DNA of 64,000 bases from NCBI RefSeq assembly GCF_042945595.1, contig NZ_CP168493.1, positions 558,001 through 622,000 of the forward strand, in the 5' to 3' direction. The notes under the pieces were generated by a model that searched no databases, had not been told where the DNA came from, and saw nothing but the letters and a program-made list of their open reading frames with translations. The position numbers and the translations under genes are program-made. Positions 34,388-43,349 of the stretch are shown here, piece after piece (position 1 is the stretch's first letter; every line of letters begins with the position of its first letter). The stretch is from Psychrobacillus sp042945595. Its GTDB lineage: Bacteria; Bacillota; Bacilli; Bacillales_A; Planococcaceae.

Positions 34388-35392
34388 CTAGCGTACGATT
34401 TCTTGTTCCTCTTTTTTATTCGCAATCGTCTGATCGATAAGTTTTACTACTTCTTCTAAGTTAGAACTAAATTGAAAGTTCTTTTGTTTTTGTATATAAG
34501 CTTTTCTTCTGTTGTCATGTAGAATGATTTCCATCACTGCGTTTTGTAGATATGATTGCTTTATTTTACGTCCTAACCCTAAGTTCGCAAAGCCATTTTC
34601 TTCTTGAGGAAATGCGAAATTCATTTCTTCCTCATGTGCACAAAGAATAATGCAAGGAATTTTTAGTTGTGCTACTAAGAAAGGGGTGTAAGCACCAGTT
34701 GTTATGACGATATCACTATTGTACAGATAAGATTCTGGTTCTTTTGTAGAAATGATTTTAATGGACTTCCGGGTAAGCGCGAATCGCTTTAGCTCGGTTA
34801 CATCATGTTTGTAATATTCATCGACTACTACACTAATCTGTAGTGGAATATGCAGTTGCACAAGATGTCTTAAAGTACGGTACGTTAAGTTTTCAGGGTC
34901 TTCATGAGGAAAGGCTACGACGATATGCGGTGGTTCCTGTAACATGTTATTATTTTTATAGATTAATTGATGTGTGGGAATAAAACCAGTAGGACCATAT
35001 ACATAATTTGCTTTAGATAATTCCTTTGGATTTTCGTACAGTGCTTGAAATACTATGTCAGCTAAAGCGCTACCATCACCGTGATCATCAAAATGAATAA
35101 GCGGACAGTTGAACTTCTTTAAATTGCGAATAAGATCTTTTTCAGAATTCCCACTATCATGAATAATACAATTTGGATTAAAAAGTTTCAGTATTTCTAA
35201 AAGTTGACCATTATTTTTGTATATATTAGCTTTGATATTTTGCGTAACTAGGTATTCAATAAGGCTTGTGTTTGAACTAGGAACAAAAACTTTAGTGTCT
35301 GTGGATTTTAAAGCAGGGAGTAGTACTTTTGCTCGATCAGCAGGATATAATCCACGGTGTGAAAATGTATTTAAAAGATAAGCTAGTTTCAA
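34388..35392 (-). CDS. PseG/SpsG-like GT-B fold protein
   Basis: A 334-residue protein with the two-domain pattern of PseG/SpsG-type nucleotide-sugar hydrolases: CPLIHFDDHGDGSALADIVFQALYE near residues 97-121, NYVYGPTGFIPTHQ, and in the second half SDIVITTGAYTPFLVAQLKIPCI, typical of the UDP-binding domain. The PseG family removes UDP in pseudaminic or legionaminic acid synthesis. No other sialic-acid genes lie nearby, so the role is uncertain. TTG start after GGAAG. Confidence 0.6.
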   Translation of the reverse strand: MKLAYLLNTFSHRGLYPADRAKVLLPALKSTDTKVFVPSSNTSLIEYLVTQNIKANIYKNNGQLLEILKLFNPNCIIHDSGNSEKDLIRNLKKFNCPLIHFDDHGDGSALADIVFQALYENPKELSKANYVYGPTGFIPTHQLIYKNNNMLQEPPHIVVAFPHEDPENLTYRTLRHLVQLHIPLQISVVVDEYYKHDVTELKRFALTRKSIKIISTKEPESYLYNSDIVITTGAYTPFLVAQLKIPCIILCAHEEEMNFAFPQEENGFANLGLGRKIKQSYLQNAVMEIILHDNRRKAYIQKQKNFQFSSNLEEVVKLIDQTIANKKEEQEIVR

Positions 35393-35498
35393 TATTCATC
35401 TTCCTTTCCTGACATATTCTATTTATTGTATGGAACTGGACAGGTGCTTATGACTATAAGAAAGGATCGGTTATTTAAAGAGAGGGGGCTTAATTGGA

Positions 35499-36257
35499 AT
35501 GGGAAAAAGAACGGCAATTGTAGTTGGTGCAACGGGGTTGACAGGAAGCTTATTAGTGAAACAGCTTTGTGAAAGTGAGGAGTATGTCTCTGTTTCTGTT
35601 ATTGCTAGAAGAGATATTTCCTATAAACATCCAAAACTAGAAGTGAAAATAAAAGATTTTGATGCGCTAGAAGAAAAAGATTTCGAAATAGCGGAAGATC
35701 TTTTTTGCTGTTTGGGAACGACGATGAGAATAGCAAAAACAAAAGAAAATTTTGAAAAGGTCGATTTACTATATCCATTGCAAATTGCTTCATTAGCTAA
35801 AAAAAGAGGGATACACCATATGCTTGTTATTTCAGCAGCAGGGTCAAGTAAGAAATCTCCGTTTTTTTATAGTCGCATCAAAGGTGAAATGGAGCAGCAA
35901 CTTATTGATTTAAATCTTCCGCAGCTCTCCATTTTTAGACCGTCATTATTAACAGGGCATCGAAAGGAATTTCGTTTAGGAGAACGCCTTGCAGAAGGTG
36001 TCTTTCAATTATTAAATCCCATTCTATTTGGACCATTAAAACGATTTCGTTCCATTGATGGAAAACAATTAGCTTATGCAATGGTCCATTTTGCTGTGAG
36101 GGCAAATAAAAACAAAGTAACGCTCTATAAATCGATAGATATTTTAAGGGCAATGCCGGTTATCGAAGTGGAAGAACAACCCATCGCTCGGGAAGAATTG
36201 TTTAATTGGGAAAAACGAAAAGATATATTTGTAGATAAAGAAGAAATAGATAAATGA
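35499..36257 (+). CDS. NAD(P)-binding oxidoreductase, HTATIP2/TIP30-like
   Basis: A 252-residue atypical short-chain reductase. The nucleotide-binding loop is VVGATGLTGSLL (residues 8-19), CCLGTTMRIAKTKENFEKVD is the family's second signature, and YSRIKGEMEQQL contains the Tyr-x3-Lys pair. The ending FRPSLLTGHRKEFRLGE also matches. GAGGGGG lies 10 bases upstream. Substrate unknown. Divergent from the PseG-like gene. Confidence 0.85.
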   Translation: MGKRTAIVVGATGLTGSLLVKQLCESEEYVSVSVIARRDISYKHPKLEVKIKDFDALEEKDFEIAEDLFCCLGTTMRIAKTKENFEKVDLLYPLQIASLAKKRGIHHMLVISAAGSSKKSPFFYSRIKGEMEQQLIDLNLPQLSIFRPSLLTGHRKEFRLGERLAEGVFQLLNPILFGPLKRFRSIDGKQLAYAMVHFAVRANKNKVTLYKSIDILRAMPVIEVEEQPIAREELFNWEKRKDIFVDKEEIDK

Positions 36258-36442
36258 AGTGATTTACAGCTAATAAAGTGAATGCATATAATGCATTAAT
36301 CCGCTAAATCCTTGTGTAATATCAAATAATTAAGGTGAAAAGGCTTCTCAGTCAAAAGGATGAACTTTATAAAAGTAACACTTTTTGTCTAAATTAGTCC
36401 TTCTTATTTGATACAATTAGGAACGGATAAAGGAGGTTCTGA

Positions 36443-37009
36443 ATGATGAAAATTCTACTTGTAGACGGAACAATTATTGGAACAAAAACAGGTGTCATTT
36501 TAGAACAAGTGAAAGACTATATAGAAAAGCTGAATATGGGTTATACATTAGAAGTTGTCAATTTGGTGAATTATGAACATCAATTCGTAGATGGAAGACC
36601 ATTTGATAAGTACAACGATGATATGAAGCTGCTAGTAAGTAAATTTGAACAGGCAGACGGTTATATTATTGCCACACCAATTTTCCAAGGATCCATTCCG
36701 GGGGTATTAAAAAATATGTTTGATTTTTTACATCCTAAAACGATGCGATATAAACCGGTATCTATTGTGGCTAATGGTGGGACATATCGACATCACTTAG
36801 TAATAGAAAATCAGCTTAAGCCAATTTTGGATTACTTCCGATGCCTTGTTACACCAAATTATGTATACACAGTTGCGAATCATTTTGATGAAAATAATGC
36901 CATAGTTGATGATGATGTGCATAATCGTCTCCGGGAACTAGCGCGTGTATTCGTTCAATACGCCGAAATGAGCAAAACGCTTAGCAAAGAGCCGATTAAT
37001 ACGCATTAA
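36443..37009 (+). CDS. NADPH-dependent FMN reductase family protein
   Basis: A 188-residue flavodoxin-fold reductase. The N-terminal ILLVDGTIIGTKTG loop binds FMN phosphate, and ADGYIIATPIFQGSIPGVLKNMFD is the highly conserved core motif of the SsuE/ArsH-like family; SIVANGGTYRHH follows. It reduces FMN, quinones or azo compounds using NAD(P)H. AAGGAGG precedes the start. Single-gene unit with its own terminator. Confidence 0.85.
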   Translation: MMKILLVDGTIIGTKTGVILEQVKDYIEKLNMGYTLEVVNLVNYEHQFVDGRPFDKYNDDMKLLVSKFEQADGYIIATPIFQGSIPGVLKNMFDFLHPKTMRYKPVSIVANGGTYRHHLVIENQLKPILDYFRCLVTPNYVYTVANHFDENNAIVDDDVHNRLRELARVFVQYAEMSKTLSKEPINTH

Positions 37010-37014
37010 TCTAG

Positions 37015-37052
37015 AGGATGTCCCCAATCGATGGAGACATCCTTTTTTTTAT
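37015..37052 (+). terminator. Terminator after FMN reductase
   Basis: GGATGTC and GACATCC arms followed by eight T residues. Confidence 0.85.
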
Positions 37053-37063
37053 TTTAAAATGAA

Positions 37064-37090
37064 TGAACTTTCTCGTCATTCGAATGTCTA
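37064..37090 (+). promoter_or_regulatory. Possible ECF-sigma autoregulated promoter
   Basis: TGAAC, 16 bases, then TGTCTA, 30 bp before the ECF sigma gene. This resembles ECF promoters (AAC-type -35, CGTC-like -10), so the factor may drive its own operon. Confidence 0.35.
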
Positions 37091-37119
37091 ATGTATAACA
37101 CTAAGCGAAATGGGGTGAC

Positions 37120-37638
37120 ATGGTGGAGGAAATGGAAGTCGTAAATAACGCAATAAAACGGGATGAACAGGCTTTTATACGATTAATGCAATTACATAAA
37201 GAAGATTTATATAGAACAGCTTTTGCATTTTTAAAAAATGAACACGATGCAATCGAAGCAATGCAAGAAGTGACATTCAGAGCTTTTAAAAAAATACATA
37301 CCATCAAAGAGCCAAATTATATGAAAACATGGCTTATTCGAATAATGATGAATTACTGCAAAGATCAATTGAAAAAGAGGAAACGATTTATTTCAAATGA
37401 AGTTCTGTTAGAGGCGGGCTACTCAGTGGATTCTAATATGGAGTTGGAAGAAGCTATCGCATCCTTGACTAGTGACGAGCAGCAGTTAATATTTCTGAAA
37501 TACTTTCAAAATACAAAGATTAAAGAAATCGCTGAAATAAAGAAAATTCCAGAAGGAACCGTCAAATCGAGACTTCATACAGCACTAAAGTCATTAAGAA
37601 ATTTCCTTACAGAGAAAGGAGATGTAGATCATGTATGA
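37120..37638 (+). CDS. ECF sigma factor
   Basis: A 172-residue sigma-70 family factor: region 2 with LYRTAFAFLKNEHDAIEAMQEVTFRAFK, region 4 with QNTKIKEIAEIKKIPEGTVKSRLHTALKSL. Several starts are possible (37120 ATG, 37123 GTG, 37132 ATG); the ribosome site GGGGTGA best serves the first two. It overlaps by 8 bases a DUF4179 membrane gene, a common sigma/anti-sigma arrangement in Bacilli. Confidence 0.9.
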   Translation: MVEEMEVVNNAIKRDEQAFIRLMQLHKEDLYRTAFAFLKNEHDAIEAMQEVTFRAFKKIHTIKEPNYMKTWLIRIMMNYCKDQLKKRKRFISNEVLLEAGYSVDSNMELEEAIASLTSDEQQLIFLKYFQNTKIKEIAEIKKIPEGTVKSRLHTALKSLRNFLTEKGDVDHV

Positions 37639-38944
37639 AAAAGAAGAAGAAATGTTGGACGAATCAAGAAAGCAATTGGAGCAGATCGAGATTCCTGACC
37701 AGCAAATTATGAATGCAATACAGCAAGGATTGATCCAGGCCAAAAATAAAAAAAGAAAACGAAAGAATATGCTTTGGACTTTTTCAGTTGCAGCAATCCT
37801 AATGTTTACCCTCGTGACATCAATTCGTGTATCACCTGCATTTGCAAGTGCGATTGCCTCTATACCAGGGATGGAGAGATTTGTTGATCTAATCCAATTT
37901 GATAAAGGCTTACAAGCCATCGTTGAAAATGAGTATTATGAGCCAATCGGTGTGAGCCAAGTGAAAGATAATATGACATTCACCATAGATGGAATTATTT
38001 TAGATGAAACAGGAATGGAGGTTTTTTATACACTGGAAGCTCCATTTCCCTTTGAAAACATTATGTGTGAAAAGGTTGATGTATTCAATGATGGTAAAAG
38101 TTTAAGTGACAATGCGGCCATTTCTTACGGATTCTATGGTCAGGAAAAAACAAAAAGAATAGAAGAAAAATTAAGCTTTAATTTTGCAGAAGCACGTCAG
38201 TTTGCTTCCAAGCAATTCGAATTGACCTTTCAGCTAGATAATGAAAAGAAAACGACTTTCAATATTCCATTTACTATTAAAAATGATATTAAAAAAGGGA
38301 AAGTCTATTCATTAAACAAAGAAGTAGAGATGGATGATCAAAAAATGTTGGTGAAAAAAATTACTGTTTATCCGCTTCGAGTAGCAGTAAATATAGAATT
38401 TAATGAACAGAACGAAATGGAAATTTTACAATTTGAAGATATGCGCATAGAAGATGAAAAAGGGGAAGTATGGAGTTCCATTCAAAATGGAGCAAGTGGT
38501 TTTGGTGGAGTAGGCAACAAGGAAAGAACTTATTTTTTACAAAGTAATTATTTTAAAGAACCAAAAAAGCTTTATTTTAAATTCGATAAAGTGCAGGCAC
38601 TGCCTAAGGATGAAAGTTATTTACTAATTGATATGGAGAAAAAAGAAGTATTGAATAAACCGTCAGACGGCAAATTGGAAGTTATGAACATTAACAACAA
38701 TTCAGTTGAAGTAAAAATTCCACAAATAAAAGAAGATCACATGTATTCTCTTTTTGGAGATGCTAAAAATGCAAATGGAGAAAGAATCGATACGCCATCG
38801 CAAAGTATGCATGGTGATGCGGATGGAGAATATAATTACACAACTATTGAGCTGGATTCTAAAAATATTGTAAATCCAATTAAACTCTATTTTTATTCAT
38901 ATCCAAATCACTTAAATGGATCCGTGTCTGTTCAGATAAAATAA
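37631..38944 (+). CDS. DUF4179 membrane protein, probable anti-sigma factor
   Basis: A 437-residue protein: cytoplasmic N-terminal part (about 45 residues, acidic then KNKKRKRKN), one membrane helix (about 46-65), then the DUF4179 segment VSPAFASAIASIPGMERFVDLIQFDKGLQ and a large extracellular beta-rich region. In Bacilli such proteins are encoded directly after ECF sigma genes and are thought to hold the factor at the membrane until a signal is sensed. AAAGGAG precedes the start inside the sigma gene. Confidence 0.85.
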   Translation: MYEKEEEMLDESRKQLEQIEIPDQQIMNAIQQGLIQAKNKKRKRKNMLWTFSVAAILMFTLVTSIRVSPAFASAIASIPGMERFVDLIQFDKGLQAIVENEYYEPIGVSQVKDNMTFTIDGIILDETGMEVFYTLEAPFPFENIMCEKVDVFNDGKSLSDNAAISYGFYGQEKTKRIEEKLSFNFAEARQFASKQFELTFQLDNEKKTTFNIPFTIKNDIKKGKVYSLNKEVEMDDQKMLVKKITVYPLRVAVNIEFNEQNEMEILQFEDMRIEDEKGEVWSSIQNGASGFGGVGNKERTYFLQSNYFKEPKKLYFKFDKVQALPKDESYLLIDMEKKEVLNKPSDGKLEVMNINNNSVEVKIPQIKEDHMYSLFGDAKNANGERIDTPSQSMHGDADGEYNYTTIELDSKNIVNPIKLYFYSYPNHLNGSVSVQIK

Positions 38945-38949
38945 GTAGC

Positions 38950-38986
38950 GAGTGTCTAGCTTTTTATGAGCTAGGCATTTTTTATT
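38950..38986 (+). terminator. Terminator after DUF4179 gene
   Basis: Arms GTCTAGCT and AGCTAGGC followed by ATTTTTTATTT. Confidence 0.75.
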
Positions 38987-39022
38987 TATATGTAAATCTT
39001 TATATATAAATATTTACATATA
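38987..39022. promoter_or_regulatory. Inverted repeat operator, likely PadR site
   Basis: Perfect 11-bp arms TATATGTAAAT and ATTTACATATA with a 14-base spacer, upstream of the MFS-PadR-kinase-regulator operon. The right arm contains TTTACA, a -35 like hexamer, and 17 bases later TACACT (39036) can serve as -10, so a bound repressor would cover the promoter. ATGT/ACAT half-sites are typical for PadR regulators. Confidence 0.6.
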
Positions 39023-39067
39023 GAATTAATAGGGGTACACTATATTAAAAATAGTGGAGGTTTTTAC

Positions 39068-40276
39068 ATGCAATTACTTCGTGAAAATGCATTTAGAAAT
39101 TTATTTACTGGTAGAGTGCTAAGTATATTTGCGGATTCAATCATGTTTTTTTCTTTATTGAAATGGATAGAACTTTACTCAAACGGTTCTAATTCTTTTA
39201 CATGGTTTTACATTGCCTATTATTTGCCCATAACTATTTTTGCACTTCCTATTGGAGCTTGGTTAGAGGATAAAACACTCCAAAAAGTTATGGTTTTTTC
39301 GGATGGAATACGTGTTTTCATTTTAGTGTTATTTTTATTGACGATGTGCTTCATCCAAGTAGAATGGACGTATTTGTTATTAATGATTATTAGTCTATTG
39401 GGGTTGTTTTTTGTGCCTGCAAGCCAGTCATTATTACCTTTTGTTGTAAAACAAGAGGATCGTGCAAAAGCAAATAGTTTATTTCAGTTAGGATTTACGG
39501 TTGTACGCATGATTGGCCAAATTACAACTGCAGCACTTATAAAACTTGGAATTCCAATCACTATTCTATTATTAATTGTTGCTAGTTGTTTATTGCTATC
39601 TTTAGTTTTTATTTGGAATGTAAAACCATGGTTTCGCAAAGAAGCCCCAGAGACGGTAGGGCAATGGGAAATGATGATGGATGGTATACGCTATATAGGA
39701 ACTCACCAGACGCTAAAGGCACTTTTTCTATTGCTTGCCTTTGCAATGCTAATTGTATCGTCTATCGATCTTGTATTAATTTCGTTTTTAACGGAGCGTT
39801 TAAAAGTTGGAGTAGAAAATTTGAGTTTTATAGGAACGTCATCTTTAATAGGTATTATCATAGGAGCGAGTATTACACCAAAATGGTATCGTAAGGTAGA
39901 TAGAAAAAAACTTATTATTCCATCCCTTTTTGCTATATGTTTTACACTAGGCGCTCTTCTTTTAGTAAAGACTTGGTGGTTTATCTTACCTTTATTCACG
40001 ATACAAGGAATAGCAATAGGTGTTTATCAAGTTACGTTTGTTACATATTTGCAGGATGTTGTTGCAAAAGAAAACTATACGAGAACTTTTAGTTTGTTTC
40101 ATATGATTACAAGTTCAACGGCATTACCCGGAATAATCGTGTTTGGGTTATTATTAAATAAAACAGGAACGATGAATTCAATTTTAATGATGGTATGTGC
40201 TCTATTTCTCTTAGCGGTTGCAAGTTGCTTTACTGTACCCGCTCTTGGTAAAGGAGAGAAAAGGAAAACATCATAA
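39068..40276 (+). CDS. MFS transporter (drug efflux-like)
   Basis: A 402-residue major facilitator with about 12 membrane helices. The start ENAFRNLFTGRVLSIFADSIMFFSL and the loop GAWLEDKTLQKVMVFSDGIRVFIL (motif A position) are characteristic of the MFS_3/enterobactin exporter S-like group. It heads an operon with a PadR repressor and a two-component system, so it is probably an inducible efflux pump. GTGGAGG precedes the ATG. Confidence 0.88.
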   Translation: MQLLRENAFRNLFTGRVLSIFADSIMFFSLLKWIELYSNGSNSFTWFYIAYYLPITIFALPIGAWLEDKTLQKVMVFSDGIRVFILVLFLLTMCFIQVEWTYLLLMIISLLGLFFVPASQSLLPFVVKQEDRAKANSLFQLGFTVVRMIGQITTAALIKLGIPITILLLIVASCLLLSLVFIWNVKPWFRKEAPETVGQWEMMMDGIRYIGTHQTLKALFLLLAFAMLIVSSIDLVLISFLTERLKVGVENLSFIGTSSLIGIIIGASITPKWYRKVDRKKLIIPSLFAICFTLGALLLVKTWWFILPLFTIQGIAIGVYQVTFVTYLQDVVAKENYTRTFSLFHMITSSTALPGIIVFGLLLNKTGTMNSILMMVCALFLLAVASCFTVPALGKGEKRKTS

Positions 40277-40292
40277 AGAGGAGATGAACAGA

Positions 40293-40973
40293 TTGTCTTT
40301 AAAATATGGAATGCTAGGACTTTTAAGTAAATGGGATGCTACAGGCTATGAGATAAAAAAAGAATTTGATTCTTTTATGAGTATTTTTTGGCATACTCAC
40401 CTTTCGCAAATTTATCCCGAACTAAGTAAATTAGAAAAAGAAGAACTAATTGAGAGTAGAATGATTCCCCAGGATGGTAAACCAGATAAGAAGTTATACT
40501 CTATTACTGATGAGGGAAGGCAAGAGTTATCCTATTGGTTAGAGACTCCACCTGAATCTCCGAATGTAAAGGATTCGTTTTTAATGCAGACTTTTTTTAT
40601 GGATAATCTGTCTGCAAAGGAAGTTGTTTTTCAATTAAAGCATTACCAAAAACAACGTGAAGCTAGGCTAAAAAAATTAAAATATACATTATACGAAAAG
40701 TGGCAGCAGATTAAAGAAAATGAAAAATTTTCATCACGAATATTAATGAGTTCCGTTGTATTAAAGAGAGGACTTGAGCAAGAGGAAGAATACATTCGCT
40801 GGTGTAAACGAACAATAGAGCTTGTAGAATCGATGGAGCACTTATGGGATATTGAAAAGGAAAATAAGGTAGCGGTAGTAGAAGAAGTAACTGCACTTAT
40901 TTATCGGTATTTTGAAGTGGAGGATGAAGAAGGATTAAAGAACAGATTTAATTCTGGAGATTTTTTAGAATGA
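40293..40973 (+). CDS. PadR family transcriptional regulator
   Basis: A 226-residue repressor: winged helix at the N-terminus (KYGMLGLLSKWDATGYEIKKEF, HTHLSQIYPELSKLEKEELIE, KLYSITDEGRQELSYWL) and the longer C-terminal helical domain of subfamily 1 (PF10400-type), involved in dimerisation. I chose TTG at 40293, 9 bases after AGAGGAG; ATG at 40284 is too close to that site. It starts 16 bases after the MFS stop and overlaps the kinase gene by 4. Probably represses this operon. Confidence 0.9.
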   Translation: MSLKYGMLGLLSKWDATGYEIKKEFDSFMSIFWHTHLSQIYPELSKLEKEELIESRMIPQDGKPDKKLYSITDEGRQELSYWLETPPESPNVKDSFLMQTFFMDNLSAKEVVFQLKHYQKQREARLKKLKYTLYEKWQQIKENEKFSSRILMSSVVLKRGLEQEEEYIRWCKRTIELVESMEHLWDIEKENKVAVVEEVTALIYRYFEVEDEEGLKNRFNSGDFLE

Positions 40974-42058
40974 GACAATTTGCGATTCGCTTTTGTGCGT
41001 TTATTTTACTATGGCTGTTTTTCATCTTTTTTGCATATAATGAATCTTCTTCGTTATCATTGATTATTACGCTTTTTGCAGCGTCGCTAGCCCTGCATTT
41101 TTTTCTTCCTATTGTAAAAAAGCCGTTAATTCTTTACTTGTTAGGTCAGATAATCCTTGTTTCTACGCTTTTTTGGACTTCCAGTTTTGAATATATGATA
41201 CCTCTAATTGCACTAAGTCTACTAGAAGGTGCATTTCATTTGCAGGATCGAAGAATGAGGATCTTTGTAGGTGTAACGTTAGTTCTTGAGCTTACAAGTT
41301 TAATATACACACATACATCTTATGCAATTAGTGGGTTGTTTGTTTTGTTCAGTATTGTTTGTTTATTCCTCAATCGCTATATTAATGAAACAAAAGAGAA
41401 ACGTGAACTATATGAAGAACTACTTGGAGAATACCGAAGTTTAAAACGTTCTTCTTTGCAGCAGGAAGAAGTTGTTCGATTAGAAGAACGTACACGTGTT
41501 GCCAGAGATATTCATGATTCTGTTGGACATAAACTAACTGCTCTTTTATTGCAGTTAGAAATGGATTCGATGACAGGAAACTATGCTAATGTTGTCGAGT
41601 TAAAAAAACTAGCAAAAGATAGCTTAGAAGAAACAAGGCATGCTGTTCGCCAGTTAAAGCAAGAAGAAATAACGGGTATACAATCAGTGCTCCTGCTTAT
41701 TCGCAAGCTAGAATCCGAAAGTCATCTACTCGTTCGCTTTATTACAGAAAAAGGCGCACTATCTATCCCCCTTACGAATGCACAAAGTATTACATTGTAC
41801 CGCGTGCTTCAAGAAGCACTAACAAATGCGATGAAACATGGTGCGTCACGGGAAGTGGAAGTAACACTAAGGCAAACTTCTAATAGAAATTTACAGTTTT
41901 TAGTGAGCAATAAAACCCCCAACGCAATACCGATTGAATTGGGATTTGGCTTAACCAATATGAGAGCTAGAGTAGAAGAATTAGGAGGAGAACTACGAAT
42001 CTTACGAACAGAGGAACACTTCCAAATTGAAGGATCATTTCCTGTAAAGGAGAATTGA
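40970..42058 (+). CDS. NarL-type sensor histidine kinase
   Basis: A 362-residue kinase with about five N-terminal membrane helices and little extracellular sequence, then a HisKA_3 dimerisation domain (RVARDIHDSVGHKLTALLLQLE, phospho-accepting His182) and an HATPase (LQEALTNAMKHGASREV, GFGLTNMRARVEELGG). This intramembrane-sensing type resembles LnrJ (YfiJ) and DesK. The start overlaps the PadR stop (ATGA). Confidence 0.9.
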   Translation: MRQFAIRFCAFILLWLFFIFFAYNESSSLSLIITLFAASLALHFFLPIVKKPLILYLLGQIILVSTLFWTSSFEYMIPLIALSLLEGAFHLQDRRMRIFVGVTLVLELTSLIYTHTSYAISGLFVLFSIVCLFLNRYINETKEKRELYEELLGEYRSLKRSSLQQEEVVRLEERTRVARDIHDSVGHKLTALLLQLEMDSMTGNYANVVELKKLAKDSLEETRHAVRQLKQEEITGIQSVLLLIRKLESESHLLVRFITEKGALSIPLTNAQSITLYRVLQEALTNAMKHGASREVEVTLRQTSNRNLQFLVSNKTPNAIPIELGFGLTNMRARVEELGGELRILRTEEHFQIEGSFPVKEN

Positions 42059-42060
42059 GC

Positions 42061-42696
42061 ATGTCAAAAAAGGTTTTAATAGTAGAGGATCAAGCGATTG
42101 TTCGACAAGGCTTGCGTATGATGATAGATCAAGACGAGGATTTTACAGTTGTAGCAGAAGCAAATAATGGAAAAGAAGCAATTTCAGCATTGGAACTATA
42201 TGCGATTGATATTGTCCTGCTTGATATTCGGATGCCTGAGATGAATGGAGTGGAGGCAACCAAACGAATAAAGGAGCGCTGGCCTCGAGTTAAAATATTA
42301 ATATTAACTACCTTTGATGATGACGAATATGCAATCCAGACATTAAAAGATGGGGCAAGTGGCTTTATGTTAAAAACGGCAGAACCTAAGAAACTTATAG
42401 CCGCCATCCATAGTATCTCAAAGGGTGGCCTTGTGCTAAATGAAGAAGTTGCAGCTAAAATGATGCCTCGCCTTCTGCAAAAAAATAGTGAACCAATAGT
42501 CGAGCATACTTTAACGGTAAGAGAGATTGATATTTTGAAACTGGTAGGGGAAGGAAAGACAAATAAAGAAATTGCCGAGACACTTTTTCTATCAGTTGGC
42601 ACCGTAAAAAATCATATTACGCATATTCTGCAACAGCTTGATCTTCGTGATCGAACTCAGCTTGCGATTTACGCAGTAAAAAATGGATTCGTATAA
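42061..42696 (+). CDS. NarL/LuxR-type response regulator
   Basis: A 211-residue regulator: receiver with phospho-acceptor Asp55 in VLLDIRMPEMNGVEA and Lys in FMLKTAEPKK; C-terminal LuxR helix-turn-helix LTVREIDILKLVGEGKTNKEIAETLFLSVGTVKNH. Start is ATG 42061, with AAAGGAGAA upstream. Partner of the kinase just before. Its likely target is the ABC transporter encoded from 43350, as LnrK controls lnrLMN in B. subtilis (analogy). Confidence 0.9.
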   Translation: MSKKVLIVEDQAIVRQGLRMMIDQDEDFTVVAEANNGKEAISALELYAIDIVLLDIRMPEMNGVEATKRIKERWPRVKILILTTFDDDEYAIQTLKDGASGFMLKTAEPKKLIAAIHSISKGGLVLNEEVAAKMMPRLLQKNSEPIVEHTLTVREIDILKLVGEGKTNKEIAETLFLSVGTVKNHITHILQQLDLRDRTQLAIYAVKNGFV

Positions 42697-42700
42697 ATGG

Positions 42701-42735
42701 AGTTGTCCCAAAAGTGACTTAGGGGCAACTTCTTT
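42701..42735 (+). terminator. Terminator-like hairpin after response regulator
   Basis: AGTTGTCCC and GGGGCAACT arms followed by TCTTTCC. Confidence 0.5.
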
Positions 42736-42857
42736 CCTATGAGGAGAGATCAAATTAAGCATTTTCAATTGGGCATAAGTAAATTTGAAAGTTATCTTGC
42801 GATTCTCACATTATCTTGTAAAAAGTCATTCCAACTTGTGAATTACGGACAAAATAT

Positions 42858-43234
42858 TGCGCTTTACGGGTAGATAGCGCTGCTTTATGGGTTTATGGAA
42901 TCTGTAGGGGCTGATGCCATCCGTTTACGGGTAGATAGACTCGCTTTACGGGCATATAGCGCTGCTTTATGGGTTTATGGAATCTGTAGGGGCTGATGCC
43001 ATCCGTTTACGGGTAGATAGACTCGCTTTACGGGCATATAGCGCTGCTTTATGGGTTTATGGAATCTGTAGGGGCTGATGCCATCCGTTTACGGGCAGAT
43101 AGCCTCGCTTTACGGGCATATAGCGTTGCTTTATGGGTTTATGGAATCCGTAGGGGTTGATGCTATCCGTTTACGGGCAGATAGACACACTTTACGGGCA
43201 TATAGCTCCGGTTTAGGGGTAGACGTATTTGATA
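42858..43234. repeat. 82-bp tandem repeat array (4 copies plus partials)
   Basis: Copies start at 42879, 42961, 43043 and 43125. The first two are identical over all 82 bases, the third has 2 changes and the fourth is more diverged. Each unit consists of four shorter blocks of about 24, 20, 20 and 18 bp; the recurring core is TTTACGGGYAKATAG. Because 82 is not a multiple of 3 the array cannot be one coding repeat. Confidence 0.9.
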
Positions 43235-43349
43235 GGAGCTTATGCCGCCCATATTCTATTTAGTGACGGAGGTCATGTGTAGAAATGACTTAAGATAGTG
43301 GGGAGCAAATTGTAAATGCCATATAGTAAAGTTGAAGGGGGAGAACGAT

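Larger units (their letters stand above)
42697..43349. other. Intergenic stretch dominated by tandem repeat
   Basis: About 650 bp. It holds a terminator-like hairpin (42701-42735), the 82-bp tandem array (42858-43206, with a decayed unit to about 43234) and the ABC operon leader. No gene is supported; short frames through the array shift phase every 82 bp. Confidence 0.7.

Noticed and set aside
42701..42735. Insertion sequence end (GAGTTGTCCC...GGGGCAACT).
   Set aside because: No transposase or matching far end is found; it is better read as a terminator.
42858..43234. CRISPR array or coding repeat protein.
   Set aside because: Units are contiguous 82-mers without unique spacers, no cas genes are present, and 82 is not divisible by 3.
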